Positions 24,026 through 33,478 of a DNA stretch of 64,000 nucleotides are shown in pieces. Where the stretch lies: NCBI RefSeq assembly GCF_009002475.1, contig NZ_AP019860.1, positions 1,736,001-1,800,000 on the forward strand. Direction: 5' to 3'. The DNA is from Candidatus Uabimicrobium amorphum. GTDB taxonomy: Bacteria > Planctomycetota > Uabimicrobiia > Uabimicrobiales > Uabimicrobiaceae. Under the pieces are notes generated by a model. The model was not told the origin of the DNA and searched no databases. It saw nothing but the letters and a program-made list of their open reading frames with translations. The position numbers and the translations under genes are program-made. Each line of letters begins with the position of its first letter. The stretch's first letter is position 1.

Positions 24026-25658
24026 ATTTTACTCCTGGTATGGCAAGATTTATCCGTGTATTATTTTGTGTCGCTATGTATTCTAAGTTTTGCCACACAT
24101 CAAAAAAAAGTGTGCTTTTAAACTTCGGCAACTCTTTGTAGCCTTTCTTGGTATACGCATACAATTTCTTTTCACAAAATAACTTCTGCAAAATATCGCT
24201 ACCTATTTTATCACGTCCACCATTTTCCTGGGCTATTGCCAGGGCTTCATCAACAGAACAATTTTCTACCCGCAATCCTTTAAAAAAATTGATGATACGC
24301 GTTGTGATGAATAATGTGTATATATCTTCGCGTTGAAAATGTTCCGTTTCTATTGCCATTGCAGTCAAACGTGAGGTAAACATTTCTTTTACAGATAATG
24401 GAGGAAAATTTTTGGCAATCGGCGCATTTGGCGTCAGATAAAACATCGATGCTCCCAATAAAATAGGAAGTCTTGCACCAAAACTCAGTGTCTGAATCAT
24501 AGAAGCGAGACTTTCGGAGGGCAATCCAAGTATTTGGTAAGAGACAATCGAAAACCCCAAATGTACAGCGTCCTCGACAACCTTTCTGTATTTTTCCACC
24601 GTATGAGGTCTTTTTGTGGTTTCGCGCACCGTTTTGTCAGAACTAACTAATGCGAGATTTAGATGCGTAAACCCTGCCTCTTTCATGAGCTGTAATAATT
24701 CGCCATCTAAACTCAGATAGGAAATACCATTCATCGCCACAAACTGCACATCTTTCTCTGGAAAAGCCGCAATAAGCTCGCGGCATAAGAATTTCATTTC
24801 TTTTACATAAAAAGTTAAATTGTCATCTTCAAAATCAAAAATACGATAGCCTTCATTATAACGTTCTTTTATTTCGGCGATTACATCTTGTGGACATCTA
24901 CGTCGGTAACGCTTTCCAAAAGTCAAATGTACAGAACAAAAAGTACACTTGTGTGGACAACTACGCGAAGTAATCATAAAGGATAGAGGTCGCTTTTCAA
25001 ATAGATAGCGATTTTGATCTAAATCACTCAAATCGGGATGTGGTAAGTCGTCAATAAGGTAATTTTCTCCTTGTGGATTGAAAAACAACTGTTTATTTTT
25101 TTTGTAACCCAAATTAGAGACTTGGTCGTAGTTTTTTCCGCCTTGCCATTCGCGAAGAAGTTCCACAATTGGTTTTTCTCCCTCCCCACAAATCACAAAA
25201 TCAACATGATCATCTTGAAGAATGCTCTGTGGCACCGCAGAAACATGTGAGCCTCCGACAACCACAGGACAATTTGCCTTTTCTTTTACAATTTTTGCGA
25301 CCTGCAGTACTTCGCGATAATACGGTGTGAATAGCGATGAAATACCAACAAAATCAGGAGAAAATTCTGTTATTTCTACGGCGATTTGTTCAAAAGTGGC
25401 CCCAAAATGGTAGTAGTGATAGAACGAGCAAAATGGACTTTTATCGGGGTGAGGATAATATTCTTGTAGATATTTTAATTCCTTAGGAATAGGTAGGGTT
25501 TTTCTTCCCCACCCTTGATGAAAATCACGTATCGTAACATCTACATGGGGAAGAAATTTACCGATAGCTGCTTTAAGGTAACATAAGCCGATCGGCTGCA
25601 ACCGAATATCGGTATCGTAAAAATCTTGGATAGGTGGTTGTATTAGCAGTAATTTCAT
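24015..25658 (-). CDS. B12-binding radical SAM protein
   Basis: 547 residues. An N-terminal cobalamin-binding-like domain (about 1-150: LLIQPP start, DFVGISSLF, VVGGSHVSA) is followed by a radical SAM domain (about 220-430) with the CPHKCTFC cluster motif that ligates the 4Fe-4S centre. Late residues are a helical tail. Such proteins do methylations or rearrangements on lipids, peptides or antibiotics; the substrate cannot be told from sequence. It starts with ATGA overlapping the rhodanese gene stop and lies at the end of the exopolysaccharide locus, so it may modify a surface polymer or lipid. Confidence 0.9.
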   Translation of the reverse strand: MKLLLIQPPIQDFYDTDIRLQPIGLCYLKAAIGKFLPHVDVTIRDFHQGWGRKTLPIPKELKYLQEYYPHPDKSPFCSFYHYYHFGATFEQIAVEITEFSPDFVGISSLFTPYYREVLQVAKIVKEKANCPVVVGGSHVSAVPQSILQDDHVDFVICGEGEKPIVELLREWQGGKNYDQVSNLGYKKNKQLFFNPQGENYLIDDLPHPDLSDLDQNRYLFEKRPLSFMITSRSCPHKCTFCSVHLTFGKRYRRRCPQDVIAEIKERYNEGYRIFDFEDDNLTFYVKEMKFLCRELIAAFPEKDVQFVAMNGISYLSLDGELLQLMKEAGFTHLNLALVSSDKTVRETTKRPHTVEKYRKVVEDAVHLGFSIVSYQILGLPSESLASMIQTLSFGARLPILLGASMFYLTPNAPIAKNFPPLSVKEMFTSRLTAMAIETEHFQREDIYTLFITTRIINFFKGLRVENCSVDEALAIAQENGGRDKIGSDILQKLFCEKKLYAYTKKGYKELPKFKSTLFFDVWQNLEYIATQNNTRINLAIPGVKFVC

Positions 25659-26044
25659 TTTTCAATTGGCAAATTGTTTTCTGCCCATTCTAACATTCCA
25701 CCATCCATGTGGTAAATTTTCTTAAATCCGAAATCTTTGACTTTTTCTAGGGCCATTGCACTACGTCCACCACTTCTACAATGCATCACATAAGTAGTGT
25801 CTTTGTCTAATTTTTGCATTTCGTCCATAAAATTTTCTGATTTTATATCAATATTTAGAGCGTCTTTAATATGTCCGTCGTTGTATTCATTCGCTGTTCT
25901 AACATCGAGGACTACGACAGAGCTGTCTTCCATAATTGTTTGTGCTTGCTTTGCTGAAACATTTTCGAACACGTTTTTATCCCTTTCTGGAGTAGATGAA
26001 CAAGATAGTAAAAAAACAACGATTAGAAATAAAAGTCTTTTCAT
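25655..26044 (-). CDS. Rhodanese-like lipoprotein
   Basis: 129 residues. A lipoprotein signal (MKRLLFLIVVFLLSC with lipobox LLSC) is followed by a single rhodanese domain ending in VMHCRSGGRSA, where the Cys is the sulfur-carrying catalytic residue. It should sit in the periplasm, anchored to a membrane. It overlaps the radical SAM gene by four bases and follows the BY-kinase by 3 nt, so it is part of the polysaccharide operon. The sulfur acceptor is unknown. Confidence 0.88.
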   Translation of the reverse strand: MKRLLFLIVVFLLSCSSTPERDKNVFENVSAKQAQTIMEDSSVVVLDVRTANEYNDGHIKDALNIDIKSENFMDEMQKLDKDTTYVMHCRSGGRSAMALEKVKDFGFKKIYHMDGGMLEWAENNLPIEK

Positions 26045-26047
26045 TTT

Positions 26048-28105
26048 TTAGCTTCCATAATAATAATAGTAACTACCATCCATGTTAGAAACATCTTTAG
26101 ATTTACTGTTAAAAATAGTACCCTGCAACGACATTTGTAGTACATCTAAACGGCGCAGTACATTTCGCAGTAATTTTTTCTTACATTTATTGACCGTCAC
26201 GACAAGAAATATTTTCGCCCCGTTGTTGGCCAGTAACAATACGTCAGATATCAATCCCACAGGCGGTGTGTCGAAGATAATATAATCGTACTTTTCTGCT
26301 AAATCTTGTAAGATTTTCTGTAATTCGCTATTGTAAATCGTCTGGTGAGGATCTTCGGGTAGAGTACCTGCTGGTAAGCACCACAAATTATCTTCGAGCT
26401 TAAGCACCACATCTTCGAACTTAACCTTATCTTGAATCAAGTCCGCAAATCCCAATGATTGAGAAATATCAAAGCTACTACTGATGCGTGGTTTATATAA
26501 ATCCGCATCCACTAACAAAACTTTTTTTCCTGACTTGGCAATTGTTTGACTGATGTTTGTGGTGATCACAGTCTTTCCGTCACCGGCCCATGGACTTGTT
26601 ACCGCGAATATTTTTTGCTCATTTTCCATCAACAAAACATTCAACGATAAAGAACGAAAAGCTTCGGCAATAGGTGATTTACTGTAGTTAGTCACCACTT
26701 TTTCGATATCTTTTCCATAACGGCGTTTTGAAATAAAAGGAATTTGTCCAAAGACAGGGACATCCACCAACTCACGCATGTCTTTTTCATTTTGTATTGT
26801 GTCATCGAGACTTTCTAACAAAAATACCGCCAGTATTCCCATGAATATTCCTAAAAAACCACTCATCACGTAGTTGACGAGTGCGCGTGGCCTGTATATG
26901 TCATTTTTGGCTGGTGCAAGGGCCTTGTGCTCACGACGTATATTATTTACCTCATAACCGCTAATTGCCTTTATGTCTTTCAATTTATCCATAAAGTTAT
27001 TGTAGGTATTTAGCTGTACGTCATATTCGCGTTTGGCGTGCTGGTAGTCGATATATATTTGCCGTTGCTTGAGAAGTTTCTTTTTTTCTTGTTGTAAAAG
27101 CTGCTCTAGCTGCTGTTTTTTATATACAAGTCCCAAATATTCTTGTTCTTCGCGGTGTACAAATAAACGTGCTTCTTGCTCAATTTTACGCTTTGTATTG
27201 GTAATGCTCTTCTTTAGCCATACCATGGTGCGGTGTTCTGGTTGATATCGCAAACGGTTTTCTGCATATTTTTGCTGTAGTTCAAATTCACGTTGACGCA
27301 AATTACTGAGAAGTTCACTTTCACGGAAAAACTCTAAGCGTAAAATAGCTTCCAACGTACCTTTTTTACGTGCAATAGCGCATTTATCGTAGTTATTTTT
27401 TTTTGTCAAAAGTTCCACATTGATGCTTTGAATTTTGTCTAACAATTTTTCAATTTGAGTCGTGTCAAAATTGTTTTCGCTATTTGTAAAAAATAAGATG
27501 TTGCGATGATTCTCTTCGAATTCTTTCAGGCGCTCTTCCGCTTCTGCCAGGCTTTGCTTCCTTTCGGGTAATCCTTGATTTAAGAACTTCAGCACTTGAT
27601 TTTGTGAAGATTTTTGATTACGTTTGTACTCTTCGATATATATATCCACAAGTAAATTAGCAATTGTAGCGCAATGCTGTGGCTGCTTACCAATGACACC
27701 TACCTCAAAGATGTAAGTGTTACGTCGGTAAGAAATAGCAATTTGCCTTTGTACTTGTTTTATGGAAACTTGTTCCTTTGGTTTACCGAAAAATTCGCGA
27801 CAAATATCGTCGTCTAGACGTTCGACAAGAAGGCGCATCGTCCCTTCGCCTTGTAAAATTTGTTTTTGTGTGTTCACAAAATATTGCATGTGAGCGTTAA
27901 ATTCTTCTTGAACTTCAATTCCAGCAATATTGCGCTTTTGGGGAGGAGTAATCGACAACGCAGCTGTTGTCTTGTAGAGCCTTGTTTGTTTGGAGGTATA
28001 TAACACTCCCCCCACAACAAATATTGTAAAAATAATGGCGATAAACCACTTTCTTCTGTACAAAAGTTCTAAATAATAGCGAATATTTAAATTTAAATTT
28101 TCCAT
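26048..28105 (-). CDS. Wzc-like polysaccharide co-polymerase with BY-kinase domain
   Basis: About 685 residues. The N-terminal Wzz-type domain has a membrane helix near residue 20, a long periplasmic coiled coil (about 180-370), and a second membrane helix (about 410-430). It is fused to a cytoplasmic tyrosine kinase with Walker A SPWAGDGKT, Walker A' LLVDADLYKP, Walker B YIIFDTPP, and a C-terminal tyrosine cluster of five consecutive Tyr residues. It controls chain length and export of exopolysaccharide through cycles of autophosphorylation. I prefer the ATG at 28105; a TTG three codons upstream is possible. It lies directly after the Wza-like gene. Confidence 0.93.
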   Translation of the reverse strand: MENLNLNIRYYLELLYRRKWFIAIIFTIFVVGGVLYTSKQTRLYKTTAALSITPPQKRNIAGIEVQEEFNAHMQYFVNTQKQILQGEGTMRLLVERLDDDICREFFGKPKEQVSIKQVQRQIAISYRRNTYIFEVGVIGKQPQHCATIANLLVDIYIEEYKRNQKSSQNQVLKFLNQGLPERKQSLAEAEERLKEFEENHRNILFFTNSENNFDTTQIEKLLDKIQSINVELLTKKNNYDKCAIARKKGTLEAILRLEFFRESELLSNLRQREFELQQKYAENRLRYQPEHRTMVWLKKSITNTKRKIEQEARLFVHREEQEYLGLVYKKQQLEQLLQQEKKKLLKQRQIYIDYQHAKREYDVQLNTYNNFMDKLKDIKAISGYEVNNIRREHKALAPAKNDIYRPRALVNYVMSGFLGIFMGILAVFLLESLDDTIQNEKDMRELVDVPVFGQIPFISKRRYGKDIEKVVTNYSKSPIAEAFRSLSLNVLLMENEQKIFAVTSPWAGDGKTVITTNISQTIAKSGKKVLLVDADLYKPRISSSFDISQSLGFADLIQDKVKFEDVVLKLEDNLWCLPAGTLPEDPHQTIYNSELQKILQDLAEKYDYIIFDTPPVGLISDVLLLANNGAKIFLVVTVNKCKKKLLRNVLRRLDVLQMSLQGTIFNSKSKDVSNMDGSYYYYYGS

Positions 28106-28117
28106 GTATACCAATTT

Positions 28118-29443
28118 CTACCATAAACCATAGTCGCAATAAACAACGTCACCAGAACGCATTTCAATATCTTGTTTACTATCTCCAGAGGTAATGGCAT
28201 CAAAATCGATAGAAAACTTTTGCGTTTTTCCAGTGGTAGAATAACGAAACACGCGAATAGAACGCGAAGCGTACTGAGTCAAACCACCGGCATTGGCAAT
28301 AACAGTGGAAAGACGTACAGAGCGTCCGATAAGTCTCACAGTTCCTGGCTGCTTTACCTGTCCATAGACGGTCACCACATTTTCGTTTTGCGAGGGAACC
28401 ACAACAATATCATCTGCCTCAAGCAAAATCAGTTCGCTTTGTTTGATATCTGATGCAGAAACTACGGTTACATCGTAACCTTCTTCTGCCTGTCTAAGTA
28501 TTTTAATATTGGCAAGATCCGCTTCCTGCGTTGGCCCTTCAGCCAGAGATAGAGCAAACCACAAATTCATCTTTTCGTTTTTTTGCAAAGGAAATGATCC
28601 CGGAGATTTTACATTTCCCTGCACATGAATCTTGGGAGCTTCTTTGACAATAATCAAGTCTCCTGGTTGTAATATAACATCTTTTGTGACATCGTAATTT
28701 TCTAAAAGATCTTGCAGAGGTATGGGAATTACTTTTTGCTTGTTACTGACACGTCTTGTTAACGAAATGCGATTAAAGTCCGCTTCTTTAGGAGAAACCC
28801 CTGCGGAAATGAGAAACTGACTCGCGGTCATTCCTTTTGTCGGATCTAAAACAACACTGTTTTTGCCATTTTCCACACCATATAAATAGACACGTCTTTC
28901 CGCCCAACTCTCTACAGAAATACTCACCACTGGTTCTACATAATATTTTTCAAGTTTTGAGACGAGAATTTCTTCTAGTTCTGCAACAGTTTTTCCAATA
29001 ACTTGGATTTTTTTTGCGTATGGATAAGAAATAATGCCGCTGTTAGAAATCGCAAATTCTCGCGTCATTTCATCTTCGCCGGCCAACTCGATTTTTATTT
29101 TATCTCCGGCAATAAATCGCGCTTCCACATCTAAATTTAGATCTGGTATGCGCAACGCCTTTATTTCTTGCGTCGTGCTGTTGTTTTGCTCGTCCTGCTT
29201 ATTAGTGTTTATATTGGTGTTCGCTGTATTTTGTTGTGCATTATTTTGAGTATTTGTGTTTGTATTTGTGTCCGTGTTCGTATTGGATTGTGAATTATCA
29301 ACCACATCATTTTTTTGCGTATTCTTTGCCACCTCTAAAGGATCGGGAACAAACTCGTCAGGAGGAGTTTCACACCCTAAGACGAGTAAAATTAACAAAC
29401 ACAGTACATACAGTTTATTCTTACAATGCTTAAAAAACCACAT
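28118..29443 (-). CDS. Wza-like polysaccharide export lipoprotein
   Basis: 441 residues. The lipobox LVLGC (Cys near residue 24) is followed by an Asn/Thr/Gln-rich linker (about 45-95), a Poly_export domain (about 105-180: AGDKIKIELAGEDEM, GISYPY-type strand), and three SLBB-type repeats (for example KIHVQGNVKSPGSF and VVTVYGQVKQPGTVRLIG). It would form the outer-membrane polysaccharide pore together with the beta-barrel protein encoded just upstream. A strong GGAGGAGG ribosome-binding site precedes the ATG, and the gene overlaps the barrel gene by 14 nt. Confidence 0.92.
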   Translation of the reverse strand: MWFFKHCKNKLYVLCLLILLVLGCETPPDEFVPDPLEVAKNTQKNDVVDNSQSNTNTDTNTNTNTQNNAQQNTANTNINTNKQDEQNNSTTQEIKALRIPDLNLDVEARFIAGDKIKIELAGEDEMTREFAISNSGIISYPYAKKIQVIGKTVAELEEILVSKLEKYYVEPVVSISVESWAERRVYLYGVENGKNSVVLDPTKGMTASQFLISAGVSPKEADFNRISLTRRVSNKQKVIPIPLQDLLENYDVTKDVILQPGDLIIVKEAPKIHVQGNVKSPGSFPLQKNEKMNLWFALSLAEGPTQEADLANIKILRQAEEGYDVTVVSASDIKQSELILLEADDIVVVPSQNENVVTVYGQVKQPGTVRLIGRSVRLSTVIANAGGLTQYASRSIRVFRYSTTGKTQKFSIDFDAITSGDSKQDIEMRSGDVVYCDYGLW

Positions 29444-30638
29444 TGATGCCTCCTCCGGTTTTCAGCCATACAAAATCGGCTATACTATCATCTTTTACGG
29501 ACAAACTACAAAAGGCTTCGAATTCTACACCATCAAATAAACGATATACAACATTAACCCCAGATGTGTAAAGATAACTGGTGGCACCATTTTCTGGATT
29601 TCCATGTAACAAACTAAAATTAGTTTTGATCACCGTATTTTCGGTAAGTAAATACTCCGTTCCTGCTCCAACAACAGAAATTAACTGAAAGTCGCCAGCA
29701 AATGTAGGCAACGTTTGACGTAAGAGTGAAAGAGTCATACGCAAGTTTGGTGAAGGCTGCCAGACCAAAAAGGCCTTAAGACCTACATAATCAAATGAGG
29801 TACGATGATCTAGACCTACTTGCAATAGTACATACAAACTCTCCGTAAACGCGATCTCTACACCTGGCAATATCTTTACTCCAAGAGTATCACTTTGTTG
29901 ATCCCCTGCGACAATAGCCGCTTCGCGATAATTGATATAATCCCAAGCCGTCTCAAAAAGGAAAGTAACGTTTTGTCTCGGTCTGTACTTCAACACATAC
30001 GCTTGCCCATAGTTGTGATAGTCCCCTTCTATGTCTTCGAAGTCTAGAAAGGAATGAAATGACTGTACTTCAAAAATCAATTGCTTGTATTGAAATCCTA
30101 TTGCCGATTTTGAGGTACTTTGGTTCCACGGTGAGCGATCGTTTAACTCTACGGTGTTTGGTACTGTGTTACGCGATACTTCACTTTTAAAAGAGGCGTA
30201 AAAATTTCGCCCTTTGTAGCTAAAATCAATAGACCCTCGCGGCAAAAATTGATCTAGAGAATTTTCCTCAAGATAATCTTCATAGCGAAATATACCGGTC
30301 AATCCTATTTGCCAGCTTTCTTGCACATATCGCAAGTCCGACTGTAACTGTGTTGCCCACACAAAGTCGTCCGCACGATCTTCGCCTTCGTTTAAGAAAA
30401 CGTTGCTGTCATAATAAAAAACAGTAGAAACTCGATTGGTCCATTGTAAAGCTTGTGTTTTAGGGGTTAAATCAAAACCGCGATTTGCATAAAATAAATC
30501 AATCCCAGCTGGTCCTTGTTCCTCTTCTGGCGTTGCCTGTTCTTGTTGCTGTTCCTGCTGTTGCTGTTGTGTATTTTCAAAATCTTGAGAGATGACAATG
30601 CCTAAAAAGAGAATCATCAGACACATATATTTTATCAT
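29430..30638 (-). CDS. Outer-membrane beta-barrel protein of the polysaccharide locus
   Basis: 402 residues. A signal peptide (MIKYMCLMILFLGIVIS) is followed by a Gln/Glu-rich stretch (about 22-45), then many alternating amphipathic strands ending in an aromatic-type terminus (WLKTGGGINVVF), typical of a beta-barrel. Barrels with this N-terminal layout accompany Wza-like proteins in exopolysaccharide systems. The function here, export or anchoring of the polymer, is inferred from neighbours. It is preceded by a 74 nt gap after the Wzy-like gene. Confidence 0.8.
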   Translation of the reverse strand: MIKYMCLMILFLGIVISQDFENTQQQQQEQQQEQATPEEEQGPAGIDLFYANRGFDLTPKTQALQWTNRVSTVFYYDSNVFLNEGEDRADDFVWATQLQSDLRYVQESWQIGLTGIFRYEDYLEENSLDQFLPRGSIDFSYKGRNFYASFKSEVSRNTVPNTVELNDRSPWNQSTSKSAIGFQYKQLIFEVQSFHSFLDFEDIEGDYHNYGQAYVLKYRPRQNVTFLFETAWDYINYREAAIVAGDQQSDTLGVKILPGVEIAFTESLYVLLQVGLDHRTSFDYVGLKAFLVWQPSPNLRMTLSLLRQTLPTFAGDFQLISVVGAGTEYLLTENTVIKTNFSLLHGNPENGATSYLYTSGVNVVYRLFDGVEFEAFCSLSVKDDSIADFVWLKTGGGINVVF

Positions 30639-30712
30639 AGTATTTATTTCCTATTACGTGCTGTCCCGAAACAGGGAAAGATGGAACTGGTTTCTGTTGT
30701 TCAAAAAACAGC

Positions 30713-33478
30713 TTACTCTTCCTTTTTACTTTCGAGATGAGTGACCAATGAATTGATTTCAAAGTCACCGTTGTTCCTTTGTTGAGCTTTTTTAGCCCAA
30801 AGTAAAGATTTATTGTACAATTTGTGATTGTAAAAAGCATATGCTACCCATTTGTACAATTTAAATGGTTTTTCCATAAAAGGAGAATATTTGCGCACGC
30901 GTATTTCTACATCATTCCACATGTTTCTCTTTAACAAAGATTGTAGCAAATATATCAAGTAGCGAAAATTTTGCCTATCTTGTTCCACTGCCTTTTCCGC
31001 GTAGAGAATATGATCTTCTAGCTGTAATTTTTTTTCTGCGATGAGTGCTCTCAAGTAAAAGATAGTGGCATTTGCGGCAAAGTTCTTCTCGCACTCTATG
31101 AGAAAAGTTTCCACCTTAGACATAGAGATATTTATCTCTACCGCTTTTTCTACCATTTCTAAAGACAGAGGTAAATCATAATTATTTGACTTTGCAACAT
31201 CGACAGCTTCATCCCAATACTTCTTCGCAACAAGAGTATTCACTATTTCGCGAAGTAGTGTAGCGTCGATATCAACTCGAGCGTAGTTTTCAAGGGCTTT
31301 ATCTATGCTGCCATCATGAACATGAATGTGCCCCAATAGAAAATTCTTTTTTGAATTGTCACCTTTGATATGTCGCGCCATACGCCGTGCCATATCCAGT
31401 TCGTTATTTTGCAAAAAGTATTTTCCCGCTTCAAGTACAAAGTCGTTTTCTTTCGGAAAAACAACGCCATACCAACGTTCTTCCTTCTCGTAGTGAGAAG
31501 AAATGCTTCTCCAAGCCTTGAATATGTCTGGTAAAGGTGCACAATCTCTCTTACTCATCACCCACAGACGATCGGCAATTAAATCAAGGTAAACTTTACG
31601 CTGTGTCTGTTCCCAACGTTTTAACCAATATTTTGCAATAATAGCGGCATACTTACTTTTGTAGGGACCAAGAGTAACTCCCGTCGTCATGTACTGGTCG
31701 GCTTTTTTATAATCTTTCTGAGCAAAATATACCTCTGCCAAACGAACATAGACAGCATGGTTATTGGGCATAATCTCACGTGATTTTTCTAGAAAAAAAG
31801 CAGCAGACTTCAGCAGTTCGTCCTTTTTCGCAAAATGCAAACGCGCGGCTTCTCGGTAAAAAAAACCAATTTTGTACAACAGTTCTGGATCTCTTTGGTT
31901 CCATGCGAGAGACTCTTTTAAAACATCCACCGTATTTAAAATCTTATTACGCTGTTCAACAACGCCTAGCTTTCGATTTTTGTAAAAAGTATCAAATATT
32001 TTTTTGGGTTGTAAATGGCTACTATAACCGCGACAAAAAGATTCATACGCAATAGGACTTGCTGCAACAGTAAACAAAACTAACCAAATGTAAGAACTCT
32101 TCTTGGCAGGCTCTACGATTACTTTTTTACGTGTGATGAGAAGTCCCATTAAAAGTGCCAGTAGCAAACGGTGACTATCTATCTGCAACCCATAGTCGAC
32201 AAAACCATGGCAAAATAACACCACGCAGCCTGCCAGACATCCGGCCCATAACGTTCGCGACAGTACACAATCTTCGCGTATTTTCCATGTATATCGCAAC
32301 CAAACAAGTAGCAAAAGGCTCAGGAGCACAACTCCCACAACCCCATACTCCATTGCCCATTGCACATAGTCGTTGTGTGGATAGACAAAATGATCTAAGT
32401 GTGATTTGTTGTACGCGGGTGTTGCATAAAAGTAGTTACGGCCACCAACCCCCAATGGATAATCAGAGGCCACCTGCATAGAGATATCCCATAACTCCGA
32501 ACGTATATCCCCTTTTTCTACTGCCAAAGCAAAGCGTTCATATATATTATTAAGAGTCGATAAATAGAGGTATAGCAAAAAAATGGCTACGAGAGGAACA
32601 ATCTTTTTACTATGTACTATCATCTGTTTAAAAGTTACATTATGCCTGTAGACATATAAAAGTAAAAAACAGACACTGCCACAGAAAAAGCTTAAAATAG
32701 CTCCTCTCGAAACACTCAGGAAAATACACAAAACGATGATTAGTGTACATATAAAAAGTATTGCGATTTTTGAAAAGTTTCGACTCTGCCATACACAAAC
32801 GAGCATATTCTTCTTTGTCGATTTCTTCAAGCTATGTGCAACAAACTTTACAAACCAGGACAGAGAAAGTATGCCAATTACAGCTAAGAAACCCGCAAAA
32901 GTATTGCGACACACAAACGTGCCATGTACCTCACCTCGTATGATGGGTAAGTAAGTAACAATGGGGTCTTTTACTAAAAACTGTGCCAAACCCAAACATG
33001 CCTGAAAAAGGCCAACAACGATAATTGCACCTAACAAATAACGTGCATTTTTCGAAGTGGAGGCAATTTGCGGAACTAAAAATAGCACAAGTATCGGCAA
33101 AAGCCACTTGTAAATCGCAATTTTTGCTTCGTAGAGATTTGTCGTGGTCGCTTGTAGTGTTTCCCAAGGCAATGAAATGTTGCGTAAAGTATAAGGAGCT
33201 TTTAATACTTGTTCGTGAAGTAGAAACCACTGCACCACCATAAAAACAGAAACACAACCCGCCAAAAACAATACAGAACTTGGAATCTGCACAATGTGGT
33301 TTTTTGTATTGACAATTAACACACAAAACCAACAAGCAAAAACCACGATTAGCAACGTAACTTGAGGAATCGGGTCCACAGCACCGTATAAACACGATGC
33401 TGTGAATAGTGCACATGAAATAACAAATAACAGTAGTTTACTGACCACCGCCGGAGTCGCCATTCTCATTCGTAACAT
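30713..33478 (-). CDS. O-antigen ligase/polymerase (Wzy_C) family protein with TPR tail
   Basis: About 920 residues. About a dozen membrane helices occupy residues 1-460, with a Wzy_C-type periplasmic loop (GEVHGTFVCRNTFAGF, and later HNDYVQWAMEYG). The C-terminal half (about 500-920) is a helical TPR superhelix (NNHAVYVRLAEVYFAQKDYKKA). It would polymerise or ligate polysaccharide repeat units at the outer face of the inner membrane, the TPR part perhaps binding partners. The start is uncertain: ATGs at 33478, 33469 and 33463 are all possible and overlap the upstream gene end. A GTG at 33496 has no ribosome-binding site. Confidence 0.88.
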   Translation of the reverse strand: MLRMRMATPAVVSKLLLFVISCALFTASCLYGAVDPIPQVTLLIVVFACWFCVLIVNTKNHIVQIPSSVLFLAGCVSVFMVVQWFLLHEQVLKAPYTLRNISLPWETLQATTTNLYEAKIAIYKWLLPILVLFLVPQIASTSKNARYLLGAIIVVGLFQACLGLAQFLVKDPIVTYLPIIRGEVHGTFVCRNTFAGFLAVIGILSLSWFVKFVAHSLKKSTKKNMLVCVWQSRNFSKIAILFICTLIIVLCIFLSVSRGAILSFFCGSVCFLLLYVYRHNVTFKQMIVHSKKIVPLVAIFLLYLYLSTLNNIYERFALAVEKGDIRSELWDISMQVASDYPLGVGGRNYFYATPAYNKSHLDHFVYPHNDYVQWAMEYGVVGVVLLSLLLLVWLRYTWKIREDCVLSRTLWAGCLAGCVVLFCHGFVDYGLQIDSHRLLLALLMGLLITRKKVIVEPAKKSSYIWLVLFTVAASPIAYESFCRGYSSHLQPKKIFDTFYKNRKLGVVEQRNKILNTVDVLKESLAWNQRDPELLYKIGFFYREAARLHFAKKDELLKSAAFFLEKSREIMPNNHAVYVRLAEVYFAQKDYKKADQYMTTGVTLGPYKSKYAAIIAKYWLKRWEQTQRKVYLDLIADRLWVMSKRDCAPLPDIFKAWRSISSHYEKEERWYGVVFPKENDFVLEAGKYFLQNNELDMARRMARHIKGDNSKKNFLLGHIHVHDGSIDKALENYARVDIDATLLREIVNTLVAKKYWDEAVDVAKSNNYDLPLSLEMVEKAVEINISMSKVETFLIECEKNFAANATIFYLRALIAEKKLQLEDHILYAEKAVEQDRQNFRYLIYLLQSLLKRNMWNDVEIRVRKYSPFMEKPFKLYKWVAYAFYNHKLYNKSLLWAKKAQQRNNGDFEINSLVTHLESKKEE